Source: Streptomyces sp. NBC_00490
GTDB lineage: Bacteria; Actinomycetota; Actinomycetes; Streptomycetales; Streptomycetaceae
Direction of reading: 5' to 3'
Length of the DNA stretch: 64,000 bases
Assembly: GCF_036013645.1 (NCBI RefSeq)
Contig: NZ_CP107869.1
Span: forward strand, 2,542,001-2,606,000
The position numbers and the translations under genes were made by a program. This document shows positions 1 to 8,317 of the stretch, piece by piece; position 1 is the stretch's first letter, and each line of letters starts with the position of its first letter. The notes under the pieces are model-generated. The model searched no databases. It saw only the letters and a list, made by a program, of their open reading frames with translations, and was not told the DNA's origin.

Positions 1-782
1 GGTTGCTGCGATGCGGCCAGACCACGTCCTGCCGCGAATGCGGCAATCCGGTCGAGTGCTACCTGGGGGCCGACGACCGGCTGGTGCGGCTGCGTCCGCA
101 CGAACTGCCGGTGGCCGGGGTGCCGGAGTCCTGCCGCTGGCACGTCAGCCGCGGCATCGCCCATCCCGCGGGCGACGGGAGCATCTGGTGCCGGCTGGCA
201 CACGACCTGCTGTGCCCAGCCCGCCCGGCTCCGACGGCCGCGCCGCAGCTGTCCGGCCTGCGCCGAGCTCTCGCCCTGCGCACCCGCCGTCTGCTGGACA
301 CCGGAGTCCTCGCTCCACCTGCCACACTGGCAGGCGGCCCGCCGCCGGGCGAGGCCGTCTGCCGTCCGGCCCGGCCCGTCGTGCAGCTGCTGTTCGTCCG
401 CTACCTGGCCTCCCGCCCCGTCGATGAGATCCAGTGCGTCGCCCAGACCCGGCGCCGAACCCGCTGTACGGCCGAGGTCCTCGGCCCCGGCGGGTTGCAC
501 GGGGTGTGGACCCTGGTACCCGCGACCGTGCACCACGGTCAGCTCGCACTGCCGTCGGATGTCATGGCCGTCTACAGCCTGTCCGCACTGCCGTACCAGG
601 AACAGCTGCGCTGGCGCACCCAACGGTGCCGGGACCATGCCACAGCGTCGACCGCCGGTGACCTCGCCGTCGCGGACTGGGAACCCTTCGACCCGCTCCG
701 CCACCACGAGCACATCCACACCCGCCTGCCCACGCACGGGCGCCGCCCCGGCGGCCACGCACCCCGGCGGGTCTGGTCGTGA
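1..782 (+). CDS. DUF6083-like protein, truncated at the window's left edge
   Basis: Only the 3' part is inside the window; the frame is open to base 1 and a TTG at 3 is the first possible start. The product opens with a Cys-rich knuckle (RCGQTTSCRECGN) followed by a W-H-x-S-x-G-I-A-H-P-x-G-D-G-S block. From memory this resembles Streptomyces DUF6083 proteins, which often carry zinc-binding cysteines. The C-terminal half is basic and rich in Arg and His, with no recognisable domain. It overlaps the next gene by 4 nt (GTGA), so the two are probably co-translated. Function unknown; it may be a DNA-associated accessory protein of the island. The family call is moderately sure, the role is not. 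Confidence 0.55.
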   Translation, partial: LLRCGQTTSCRECGNPVECYLGADDRLVRLRPHELPVAGVPESCRWHVSRGIAHPAGDGSIWCRLAHDLLCPARPAPTAAPQLSGLRRALALRTRRLLDTGVLAPPATLAGGPPPGEAVCRPARPVVQLLFVRYLASRPVDEIQCVAQTRRRTRCTAEVLGPGGLHGVWTLVPATVHHGQLALPSDVMAVYSLSALPYQEQLRWRTQRCRDHATASTAGDLAVADWEPFDPLRHHEHIHTRLPTHGRRPGGHAPRRVWS

Positions 783-1252
783 CGCATCAGTACGCCGTCG
801 AGATCGTCCTGACGCGGCCCGCCACCGTTCGGGAACTTCACCAGGCCCGCCACCGGGTGACGTTCGCCGCGAACGCAGACCGCACCCGGCTGATGACGGT
901 GCACCGCGGCAAGAGCCCGGGCCGCGCCCTGCACCGCCTGCGCCGCCGCCTGGACGCGGTCCTGCCGATCGACGTGCTGGCCACGCACTATCCCGACCGC
1001 CAGGGCCATGTCCTGCTCAACGTCGCCCTCAGCCGCCGCGCCGACGCGCAGATCCGCGAGGAGGCGGCCGCGCTTGGCCAGCGCGCCGGGGACGTCCTGG
1101 CCGAACGAATCACGGCCTATCTCGCGCACGAGCAACGCCAGCGGCGTCACCGCCTCGAATCGCAGATACAGCGCCTGCTCACCCACCACCCCCTGGAAGA
1201 AGTTCTGGCCTGCGCCGCAGGCCGCCTTCTGCAGGTACATCTGCCACGCTGA
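779..1252 (+). CDS. Hypothetical protein (157 aa), coupled to the upstream gene
   Basis: The start GTG overlaps the previous stop (GTGA). The product is about 157 aa, helical and strongly basic, with a dense Arg/His stretch near residues 42-60 (GRALHRLRRRLDAV) and a coiled-coil-like Arg/Gln-rich segment near 120-135. There is no signal peptide or membrane segment. I do not recognise the family. It sits between the DUF6083-like gene and a UvrD-type helicase, all on one strand with short gaps, so the three probably form one transcription unit. The basic character would suit nucleic-acid binding, but that is inference only. Confidence 0.6.
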   Translation: MTHQYAVEIVLTRPATVRELHQARHRVTFAANADRTRLMTVHRGKSPGRALHRLRRRLDAVLPIDVLATHYPDRQGHVLLNVALSRRADAQIREEAAALGQRAGDVLAERITAYLAHEQRQRRHRLESQIQRLLTHHPLEEVLACAAGRLLQVHLPR

Positions 1253-1330
1253 GCCCGCCGTCGCCTTCCCGGCCGGACGCTGCCACCCGCTGCGCCCCGT
1301 TCCGGCCGTTCCCATCCCACGGAGCCCACG

Positions 1331-2794
1331 TTGCCCACCCCCACCCACGAACAGGTCCACGCGGCGGACACTTTCCGCGCCGGACGGCACCTCGCACTGC
1401 AGGCCGGAGCCGGAACCGGGAAGACCAGCACCCTGTGCATGCTCGCCGCCGGCACCAAACGCCGGGGACGCTACCTGGCCTTCAATAAGGACATCGCGCA
1501 GGACGCCGCAGCCCGCTTCCCGTCCACGGTGCAGTGCCGGACCGCCCACGCCACCGCCTTCGCCGCACTCGGACACCGCTATGCCGACCGACTCAACAGC
1601 CCCCGCCAGCCGGCCTGGAAGACCGGACAGTCCCTCGGCATCCTCCGCCCCGTACGGATCGCCGACCACGAGATCAGCCAGAGAACCCTGTCCCACAACG
1701 TGCTGCGCACCGTCACCCGCTTCTGCCACTCCGCCGACAGCGCACTGGCCCAACACCACGTGCCGCGCCTACGCGGCCTCGACGCCCCCGCCGCCCATCG
1801 TCAGTTCGCCGAACTCGTGCTCCCCTTCGCCGCCAAGGCATGGGCGGACCTGCAGCGCCCCGACCACGGCATCGTCCGCTTCGAACACGACCACTACCTC
1901 AAGATGTGGGCGCTGACCAGGCCGAAGATCGAGGCCGACTTCCTCCTCCTCGACGAGGCCCAGGACACCAACCCGGTGCTGGAGCAGGTGTTCACCGCAC
2001 AGCGCGACCACGCCCAGCTCGTCATGGTCGGCGACTCCGCCCAAGCCATCTACGGCTGGCGGGGCGCAACCGACGTGATGACCGGCTTCGACGCCGAACA
2101 GCTGACCCTCACCCGCTCGTTCCGCTTCGGGCCACAGATCGCCAACGAGGCCAACCGGTGGCTCGCGCTCGCCGACGCTCCCATCCGGCTGACGGGCACC
2201 ACCAGCGTTCCCGCAGAGGTCAGCAGCGTCGACCACCCCGACGCCGTGCTGTGCCGCACCAACATCGGCGCCATGACAGAGGTCATGCGTCTGCTCGGCG
2301 AAGGACACCGCGTAGCCCTCACCCGGGGAGGCCAGCAACTGGCCCAACTCGCCTCTGCGGCACGCGACTTGAAGGAAGGGCGCCGCACTCATCACCCCGA
2401 GCTGGTGCTGTTCGCGTCCTGGGGCGACCTGCAGGACTACGCCGCCTACGATCCGGCCGGCTGCGACCTGCAGCCCTTCGTCGACCTCATCGACACCCAC
2501 GGTCCCGACACCATCCTCGCTGCCGTGTCCGACCTCACCGAGGAAGCACACGCCGACGTCACCGTCTCCACCGCCCACAAAGCCAAAGGTCGCGAATGGC
2601 CGACCGTAAGGATCGGCTACGACTTTCCCCAGCCGCAGGACACCACCCCCGGCACAAACGCGGCTTCCCAGGCCCTGGATGTAAGCAACACAGACGCCCG
2701 TCTCGCCTACGTCGCCGTCACTCGCGCACGTCACCGACTCGACCTCGGCGGCCTGGCGCGGAACGCCACCGCCCAGGAAGGCGAAAGTGGATGA
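1331..2794 (+). CDS. UvrD/Rep-type superfamily 1 helicase
   Basis: An ATP-dependent superfamily 1 DNA helicase of about 487 aa. Visible motifs in order: a Q-motif-like THEQ near residue 8, Walker A AGAGTGKT at 25-32, Walker B DEAQD at 208-212, the GDSAQAIYGWRGA block (motif III), an LTRSFRF motif IV segment, VSTAHKAKGREWP (motif V) and LAYVAVTRAR (motif VI). The start is TTG at 1331 with GGAG 6 nt upstream. It is shorter than UvrD or PcrA (about 700-750 aa) and lacks the large 1B/2B insertions, as do small helicases of mobile elements and defence loci. It lies downstream of two unknown genes in the same orientation. Host target unknown. Confidence 0.85.
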   Translation: MPTPTHEQVHAADTFRAGRHLALQAGAGTGKTSTLCMLAAGTKRRGRYLAFNKDIAQDAAARFPSTVQCRTAHATAFAALGHRYADRLNSPRQPAWKTGQSLGILRPVRIADHEISQRTLSHNVLRTVTRFCHSADSALAQHHVPRLRGLDAPAAHRQFAELVLPFAAKAWADLQRPDHGIVRFEHDHYLKMWALTRPKIEADFLLLDEAQDTNPVLEQVFTAQRDHAQLVMVGDSAQAIYGWRGATDVMTGFDAEQLTLTRSFRFGPQIANEANRWLALADAPIRLTGTTSVPAEVSSVDHPDAVLCRTNIGAMTEVMRLLGEGHRVALTRGGQQLAQLASAARDLKEGRRTHHPELVLFASWGDLQDYAAYDPAGCDLQPFVDLIDTHGPDTILAAVSDLTEEAHADVTVSTAHKAKGREWPTVRIGYDFPQPQDTTPGTNAASQALDVSNTDARLAYVAVTRARHRLDLGGLARNATAQEGESG

Positions 2795-3249
2795 CGTCAC
2801 AGACCTCGAGGGGCAGACGGTTCCCTGGACCGCCCACGACCAGCGCTGCCGAGTCCTCACACAACGACTGGCAATACAGCAAAACTGGGCGCGGCGCCGG
2901 AGCAGCACATGGTGCCAACTTTCCCGCCCCGATCCGCAGCGTCGTTGGGCCAACTCATGGCCGACAGGACTCTCCTGGGCTAGCCCTGAACATGGCGGCC
3001 CAAGAAGTCCACTCCCCTCGGCCCGCAGGGACCCACCTCAAGCCACCGCCCGCAGCCCGCCGCTCTTACGCGCACCCCACCTCATGGGGGCAGGTGGCAC
3101 GACCACCACGGATGCCCCCGGCGCCTGTGCCGTGGGGGGCGCTACATCCATCAGACAGGCGCACTCCAGGGCCTGACGGGGAACTCTCACGAACCCACGC
3201 GCGTCCACGCTCGTATAGTGCTGGGATCACCATCGGACGGAGGCAGGGC
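2795..3249 (+). other. Intergenic region with a possible decayed reading frame
   Basis: This 455-bp stretch separates the helicase and AIPR genes. An open frame from a GTG at 2787, overlapping the helicase stop, runs to 3176. Its first 35 or so residues look protein-like (VDDVTDLEGQTVPWTAHD), then it turns into low-complexity Arg/Pro/Ser text typical of noncoding high-GC DNA. It may be the stub of a frame-shifted gene. No clear terminator was seen. Confidence 0.25.
3214..3219 (+). promoter_or_regulatory. Possible -10 box (TATAGT) of the AIPR-kinase operon
   Basis: TATAGT lies 31 nt upstream of the AIPR start codon, in otherwise GC-rich sequence, and fits the TAnnnT pattern. I see no convincing -35 hexamer at the right distance, so this is a weak call. 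Confidence 0.3.
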
Positions 3250-5421
3250 GTGACGGCAGGGAGCAACCCGGAGGTGGCCACGCCCTTGCAAGTGCGGCAG
3301 GTCCGGCAGGCCCTCGCGGGCGAGTTCGACGGGCTGATCGAGCTGGGGAACGGCGAGTTCACCCGAAACCGCGAGATCGTGTTCTTCTCCCGCGCCTTGG
3401 CGGCGAAGGCCGTGCGGATCGTAACCGACTGCACCGCGCAGGAGGCGGCCGCCGCTGTCACTGACGGAGCCGATGACTTCGGCATCGATGCCGTGGCCAC
3501 GTCACCGGCAACCGGCGAGTTGTGGCTGATTCAGGCCAAGTGGAGTGACCAGGGCACTGCCCGGTTCACGTCCGCCGACGCCTCCAAGCTCCTCCATGCC
3601 TTCCGGATGCTGGACAACTTGGACTTCGATCGCTTCAACGCCCGGTTTCAGGCCTTCGCTGACCGGATCCGCCACGTGCTCGCCCAGCCAACGCCCCAGG
3701 TCCACCTCGTCGCTGCCGTTATGGGGCCGGCAGCACCAGCGACTCGTGCCCTGCAGCTAATCCACGGGGAATCCGCCGACCTGGACACTCGCACCGATCT
3801 GAGGGTGCTGGCGAGCAGCGACCTGCACGCCGCTATCCGCCAGGACGTAGCGCCGCAGCCGCTGACCGTGACCGCTACCTTCACCGACGGCTGGTTCGGG
3901 CAAGACCTGCCCTATCCCTCCCACGTCGGTACGGTCGCCGCAGACGAGATCGCCCATTGGTATGAGCTGCACGGCGCAGAACTGTTCAACGTGAACGTAC
4001 GCCGCCCGCTGGGACACACATCCGTCAACGCCACACTTGACGACAGCCTGGCCAAAAACCCTGAGCACTTCTGGTATTTCAACAACGGCATCACGGTGCT
4101 GTGCGAGTCGACCACCGCTGAGTACTTCGGCCGCCGCGCCCAGGGCGCGCCGGTGCGCCTCACGATGACCGACGCGCAGATCGTCAACGGCGCACAGACC
4201 GTGGCAGCGCTGTACCGCGCCTTCGCGGACGATCCGCAGACACTCGCGGAAGCCAAGGTGATGGTGCGGATCATTACCGTCGGACAGACCCCGCCAGGGT
4301 TCGCCACCTCGGTCACGGTGGCCACCAATACTCAAAACCATGTAGAGCAGCGCGACTTCATCGCGCTGGACCAGGCGCAGGCGTACATTCGCGACGACTT
4401 CCGAATCACCCTGGACAAGGACTACGTCATCAAGCGCGGAGAGCTTGAGCCCGCGCCCGATGCAGGCTGCACCGTGCTGGAAGCAGCCACGGCGCTGGCC
4501 TGCGCCCATCCCGACGCGCGGATGGCCGCAGGGGCTCGCGCCTCCACTGATTTCCTGTGGCAATCTGCCCCGGAGGGCGGCTATACGCAGCTGTTTGCGG
4601 AGCCCCCCAACGCCGTGCAGATCTGGCGCTCGGTGCAGCTGCTGCGTACGGTGCAGCAGACCGTCCACGACCTCTCGGCGACCTTGCCCGGCCGCGCCGC
4701 CGCGATCGCAGAGAGCGGCGTACTCCTGGTGGCCCATCTTGTGTTCCAGCGCGCAGACACTGAGGCGATCGACGACCTAGACGCAGACTGGCAGCCCGCA
4801 CTGAATGCGGCTCCGGAACTCACCGCGCAGACCCTGGCCCATCTCATCTCCGAAGTCGACCGGCAGTACGGGCCGCACAGCTTCGTCTCGCGCACCTTCA
4901 CACAGGCGGCCGCCTCCCGGGAACTGGCGGCAGCAGTCCTGGCCTCGTTCAACGGCCAGGGGCACTACCCCCAACTTGCCTCCTACCAGCGTTCCGCCGA
5001 GCCACGTCGCGGGCGGCGTCCCAACCCGACGCGAGTCCTGGTCGATCAGCACCGGCTGCAGGACGGCACCCAGCTCATGTATCACCCCAGGCCCCGGGAG
5101 GACGAGGCAATCGGGGAGTGGCTGAACGCCGACCCGAACCGGTTCATGGCGACATGGACTAACGACATGGCCAAGCCCCTGCTGTGGGCGGCTGACGGAG
5201 CGCGTTATTCCCCGGCCGGCCTGATCCTGCACATGTGGCGGCAGGCTGGCTGGGACGACGCCCCGCTCGCGGTGCAGGCCAGCACGCAGTGGGCCCTGCC
5301 CGGCGGCCCCACATTGAGCGAGCTTGCGCTGGAGCTGTGGCACGAGGCCCGGAGCACCGAGCCGCACTCGGGCGAAACCGGCGGAGAAGTGAGGCGGGGG
5401 GACGGCACGAACGGTGCCTGA
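3250..5421 (+). CDS. AIPR family (abortive infection phage resistance) protein
   Basis: A 723-aa protein. The N-terminal part carries a restriction-endonuclease-like signature, GIDAV (D80) followed by a hydrophobic strand and Q95-A-K97. The central AIPR core is marked by FWYFNNGITVLCE (FNNGI at 277-281) and IVNGAQT (311-317). Family knowledge: AIPR proteins are associated with phage resistance in several bacteria and are thought to be nucleases. The start is GTG at 3250, with GGAGG at 3239-3243 six nt upstream. The same frame stays open far upstream, but that part overlaps the helicase and is not coding. It overlaps the kinase gene by 8 nt, implying coupled expression. No signal peptide or membrane segment, so cytoplasmic. 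The C-terminal about 250 aa are not recognised. Confidence 0.85.
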   Translation: MTAGSNPEVATPLQVRQVRQALAGEFDGLIELGNGEFTRNREIVFFSRALAAKAVRIVTDCTAQEAAAAVTDGADDFGIDAVATSPATGELWLIQAKWSDQGTARFTSADASKLLHAFRMLDNLDFDRFNARFQAFADRIRHVLAQPTPQVHLVAAVMGPAAPATRALQLIHGESADLDTRTDLRVLASSDLHAAIRQDVAPQPLTVTATFTDGWFGQDLPYPSHVGTVAADEIAHWYELHGAELFNVNVRRPLGHTSVNATLDDSLAKNPEHFWYFNNGITVLCESTTAEYFGRRAQGAPVRLTMTDAQIVNGAQTVAALYRAFADDPQTLAEAKVMVRIITVGQTPPGFATSVTVATNTQNHVEQRDFIALDQAQAYIRDDFRITLDKDYVIKRGELEPAPDAGCTVLEAATALACAHPDARMAAGARASTDFLWQSAPEGGYTQLFAEPPNAVQIWRSVQLLRTVQQTVHDLSATLPGRAAAIAESGVLLVAHLVFQRADTEAIDDLDADWQPALNAAPELTAQTLAHLISEVDRQYGPHSFVSRTFTQAAASRELAAAVLASFNGQGHYPQLASYQRSAEPRRGRRPNPTRVLVDQHRLQDGTQLMYHPRPREDEAIGEWLNADPNRFMATWTNDMAKPLLWAADGARYSPAGLILHMWRQAGWDDAPLAVQASTQWALPGGPTLSELALELWHEARSTEPHSGETGGEVRRGDGTNGA

Positions 5422-6844
5422 GCCACGGATCATCGCCAAGCGCTACGCGCTGCGTGAGTCAATCGAGGAAGGCGGGATGGGCCAGGTCTGGCGCGCCAAC
5501 GACCTGACCCTGGGGCGCGATGTCGCCGTCAAACTCATCCTTGACAACCTCGCTGCCCACCGTGATGGCGACGCCGTCGTGGAGCGCTTCCGCCGGGAGG
5601 TGCGCGTGACGGCGCAGTTGCATCACCCGGGCATCCCCCAGGTATACGACGCCTTCTTGGACGGCACCGCAGACCGCATGTTCATGGTCATGGAGCTCGT
5701 GCAGGGCATTTCCCTGAAGCGAGTGATCGACACTTCCGGCAGTGTGCCTCCCGTGTGGGCCGCGTGTCTGGCACTGCACATATGTGCCGCTCTGCACCAC
5801 GCGCACGATGTCCACGTGATCCACCGTGACATCAAGCCAGCCAACATCATGATCGCGGTCGACGGCACCGTGAAGGTCCTGGACTTCGGCATCGCCATGG
5901 CCCTAGGCCTGGATGCACCCACCCGCCTGACGAAGCCCCAACAGATCATCGGCAGCCCGCACTACATGGCTCCAGAGCAGTTCGATGCGGGTCACATCAC
6001 GCCCCAGACCGACCTCTACGCCCTGGGCGTAGTCCTGTACGAGCTCCTGACGGGTGAGCGGCCGTTCGACGGGGGCAACGTCGTGAACCTGATGTGTGCG
6101 CATGTGCTCCAGCAACCTGCACCACTACGCAGCCACCGTGCGAACGTCAACCCGCGACTCGAACGGCTCGTCCTCGGCCTGTTGGCCAAGCGCGCCGATG
6201 CGCGCCCCAACAGCGCCCGCCACGTGATGGACGAGCTCCTGGGCCACCTGCCGCACCAGCATCACGGGTACCTCTCCTTCCCTGGACTGCCGACCTTGAC
6301 GGTGCCCCCGGTCCTTATGCCCGGCCCAGACACACCTCGAGTCCCGGCAGTCGCGTCGAGGGGCGTTCGCCATGTGCCCCCCGAGCCGGTCAGTACGGAC
6401 GGGCACACCGACCGCCTGGGAACACCGCGGGCTCTGTTCGAGGCAGGTCGGCTGAGCGAGGCGCTGTCGGTCTACGAGGCCCTAGCTCATGAGTTCGACC
6501 TCCTAGGCGTGCAGGGTGCCGAGGATGCCCTGACCTGCCGCATCCAGGCCGCCCGTTGCCGGATCGGACTCGGCCAACATCAACGCGCGCTGGGCGATCT
6601 CCAACGCGAACTGGCCCAGTTGCGCGCCCATCACGCACCCACGGACACCGTCGTTCTTGAGGTGCGCCTGCAGGCAGGGCTGTTGCTGCGCGATGTGCAC
6701 CGCTTCGCAGAGTCGGTACAGGAGTTGAGCAGCCTGTACAACGACTTGGTAGGCAAGCATGGTCCGGATTCTGCCCTGGCAAACCAGGCGCGCGAGGCTC
6801 TCATCGCGATTCGTCGGCGGCCGCCGGGCGGCCGGTCCATCTGA
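5414..6844 (+). CDS. Soluble Ser/Thr protein kinase with a C-terminal TPR-like domain
   Basis: A Hanks-type kinase of 476 aa. The catalytic domain spans about residues 8-275: Gly-rich loop EEGGMGQVWRA (18-28), ATP lysine K40, helix-C E62, HRDIKPAN with catalytic D139, DFG with D157 and APE at 186-188, so all key residues are intact. Unlike housekeeping PknB-type kinases it has no transmembrane segment, PASTA or NHL domain. Instead a linker (about 276-335) leads to a helical TPR-like region (about 336-470). The GTG start lies inside the AIPR gene (8-nt overlap). Pairing with AIPR suggests that phosphorylation senses or controls an anti-phage response. This is inference; a regulatory role in ordinary metabolism is also possible. 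Confidence 0.9.
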   Translation: MPEPRIIAKRYALRESIEEGGMGQVWRANDLTLGRDVAVKLILDNLAAHRDGDAVVERFRREVRVTAQLHHPGIPQVYDAFLDGTADRMFMVMELVQGISLKRVIDTSGSVPPVWAACLALHICAALHHAHDVHVIHRDIKPANIMIAVDGTVKVLDFGIAMALGLDAPTRLTKPQQIIGSPHYMAPEQFDAGHITPQTDLYALGVVLYELLTGERPFDGGNVVNLMCAHVLQQPAPLRSHRANVNPRLERLVLGLLAKRADARPNSARHVMDELLGHLPHQHHGYLSFPGLPTLTVPPVLMPGPDTPRVPAVASRGVRHVPPEPVSTDGHTDRLGTPRALFEAGRLSEALSVYEALAHEFDLLGVQGAEDALTCRIQAARCRIGLGQHQRALGDLQRELAQLRAHHAPTDTVVLEVRLQAGLLLRDVHRFAESVQELSSLYNDLVGKHGPDSALANQAREALIAIRRRPPGGRSI

Positions 6845-6865
6845 TGAGGCCGGGGCAACCCGCGC

Positions 6866-7807
6866 TTAGGTGTCGTCACCGTCCTCGGGGACGTCGACGC
6901 TGATGCTCGCAAGGTTCGCCTCGCGGTGCTCAGCACCGAAGCCGTCCTCGGGGATCAGGTACTTGTCCGGTGGGAAGTCCCACGGCAGGCACCAGGTCAT
7001 GGTCTTGCCGCGCATCCCGTTGTCGCGCGTGATGACGGTGATCTGGCGCGGTGCGATGGCCTGCTGCAGGTGGGCCGCGCGGGCCACGGCTTCGTCGTCG
7101 TTGTTCGGCAGGCGTCGGTGCCCAAGCTCGTCGCGTAGGACCTGGACCTCGGTGCCGTCGTGCAGTTCGAAGCGGCCGTCGCTGGACAGGCCCTTGAGGA
7201 CGTCGCCCAGCAACTCGTAGACCCCACGCGCTCGTTTCCTGATCTTCTCGCTGCCCTCGGAGTAGGACTTGGTGTCGATCTCCTCCACCACCACGTGCGG
7301 GATCACCAGCGTCGCCGGGCCCTTCCCGCACACCCGAGACCACGGGATCTTGTCGAAGCGCTGACAGTGCAGCAGGGTGTTCGCGTCCAGGACCAGCACA
7401 CGCTCCCGGTAGCTGCGGTAGTCCTCCACGGTCCGCCGCATCCGGTTCTGCAGTTCAATGAAGTACGTCGCCAGCTCGTCCAACTCCCAGTGCAGCAGCA
7501 GCGCGGTTCGGTAGGGCGTCAGGGGGCTGTGCATGATGTGGCTGTAGTGCTCGCCGCGCAGCCGCGCCGGTACCGCGGGGTCGGCGAAGACACCCGCCAG
7601 TTGCCGGGCGGTCGTCGCGGTCCACTGGGCGTACTGCCGCAGCGTCACCACCAGGTCGGGCCCGGCCAGCTTCGAGGGCTCCACGCCCGCCAGCGTCGGC
7701 TGGGCGAAGTGCGGGACGGAGTTGCGGACGTCGTTGAGCCCGCCCTGGACCAGATCGTCGAGGAACCTGATCGCCTTCTCGCAGGTGACCCCTGGCCGCA
7801 GCAGCAT
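6866..7807 (-). CDS. PIN-domain ribonuclease-like protein
   Basis: A 313-aa protein convergent with the kinase gene, 21 bp away. The N-terminal half (1-130) is helical and unrecognised. The C-terminal half is a PIN domain: LVLDANTLLH (D141), PHVVVEEID (E175/E176), PNNDDEA (D237-E239) and TVITRDNGMR (D262). These give the acidic Mg2+-binding set of PIN nucleases, which typically cleave RNA. The start ATG at 7807 is preceded by GAGGGAG at 7 nt; the frame continues upstream but has no better ribosome site. No antitoxin-sized partner sits next to it, so it is not an obvious VapBC pair. With AIPR and the kinase it may form one defence locus. Confidence 0.8.
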   Translation of the reverse strand: MLLRPGVTCEKAIRFLDDLVQGGLNDVRNSVPHFAQPTLAGVEPSKLAGPDLVVTLRQYAQWTATTARQLAGVFADPAVPARLRGEHYSHIMHSPLTPYRTALLLHWELDELATYFIELQNRMRRTVEDYRSYRERVLVLDANTLLHCQRFDKIPWSRVCGKGPATLVIPHVVVEEIDTKSYSEGSEKIRKRARGVYELLGDVLKGLSSDGRFELHDGTEVQVLRDELGHRRLPNNDDEAVARAAHLQQAIAPRQITVITRDNGMRGKTMTWCLPWDFPPDKYLIPEDGFGAEHREANLASISVDVPEDGDDT

Positions 7808-8108
7808 GGACAACTCCCTCGCCTCTCGGGTTGCCGCACCGTTGCGGGCGGCTCCGCCAGCCACATCGTGGCAGCCGATCCCGGCAGGCGGCCACCGAGA
7901 TCCGCGGGTCTGCTGCACCCTGACGCTCGCTAAACCAGCAGAGACCAACCTCCATGGTCGATTCCAGAGGCGCGGGCTCATGACACGGTCGTTAGCGGTG
8001 CCCCGGGTTGTGAGAACCGTGCGGCATAGGTCCGCAAGTCGGGGCCCAGGTGAGGAATCAAGGAGAGCAAGTCTGGGGAACCCGCGAGCACCGGGTGGGG
8101 AAAATCAA

Positions 8109-8140
8109 GGTTCTGGTCCCGATTTCGTGAATGATCTTCG
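8109..8140 (+). repeat. Left terminal inverted repeat
   Basis: A 32-bp arm starting GGTTCTGG and ending ATGATCTTCG. It pairs with 9200-9231 with five mismatches and is flanked on the outside by AAAATCAA. Confidence 0.75.
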
Positions 8141-8317
8141 ACTTCTGGCTTGGCCTGCCGAGCTCCTGCTCCCGATCGGAAGACGGCGGTGTTCTCAGTG
8201 GCAGAGTCGCCGCCTCCTTAGTGTCCGGCCGGGGCTCCCCGTCAAGGGCGCCTTCGGCGTCGCTCACGCGATGGGCTTCGACCCCGTGCTGTCAGTGCCG
8301 CCTTCTACAGTGCTTCC

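Noticed and set aside
1534..3249. Upstream extension of the AIPR frame
   Set aside because: It overlaps the helicase in another frame, is Arg/Pro-rich noise, and a GTG with GGAGG at 3250 gives the family N-terminus.
7808..7981. Longer start for the PIN-domain protein
   Set aside because: The upstream codons have no homology or ribosome site; GAGGGAG stands right before ATG 7807.
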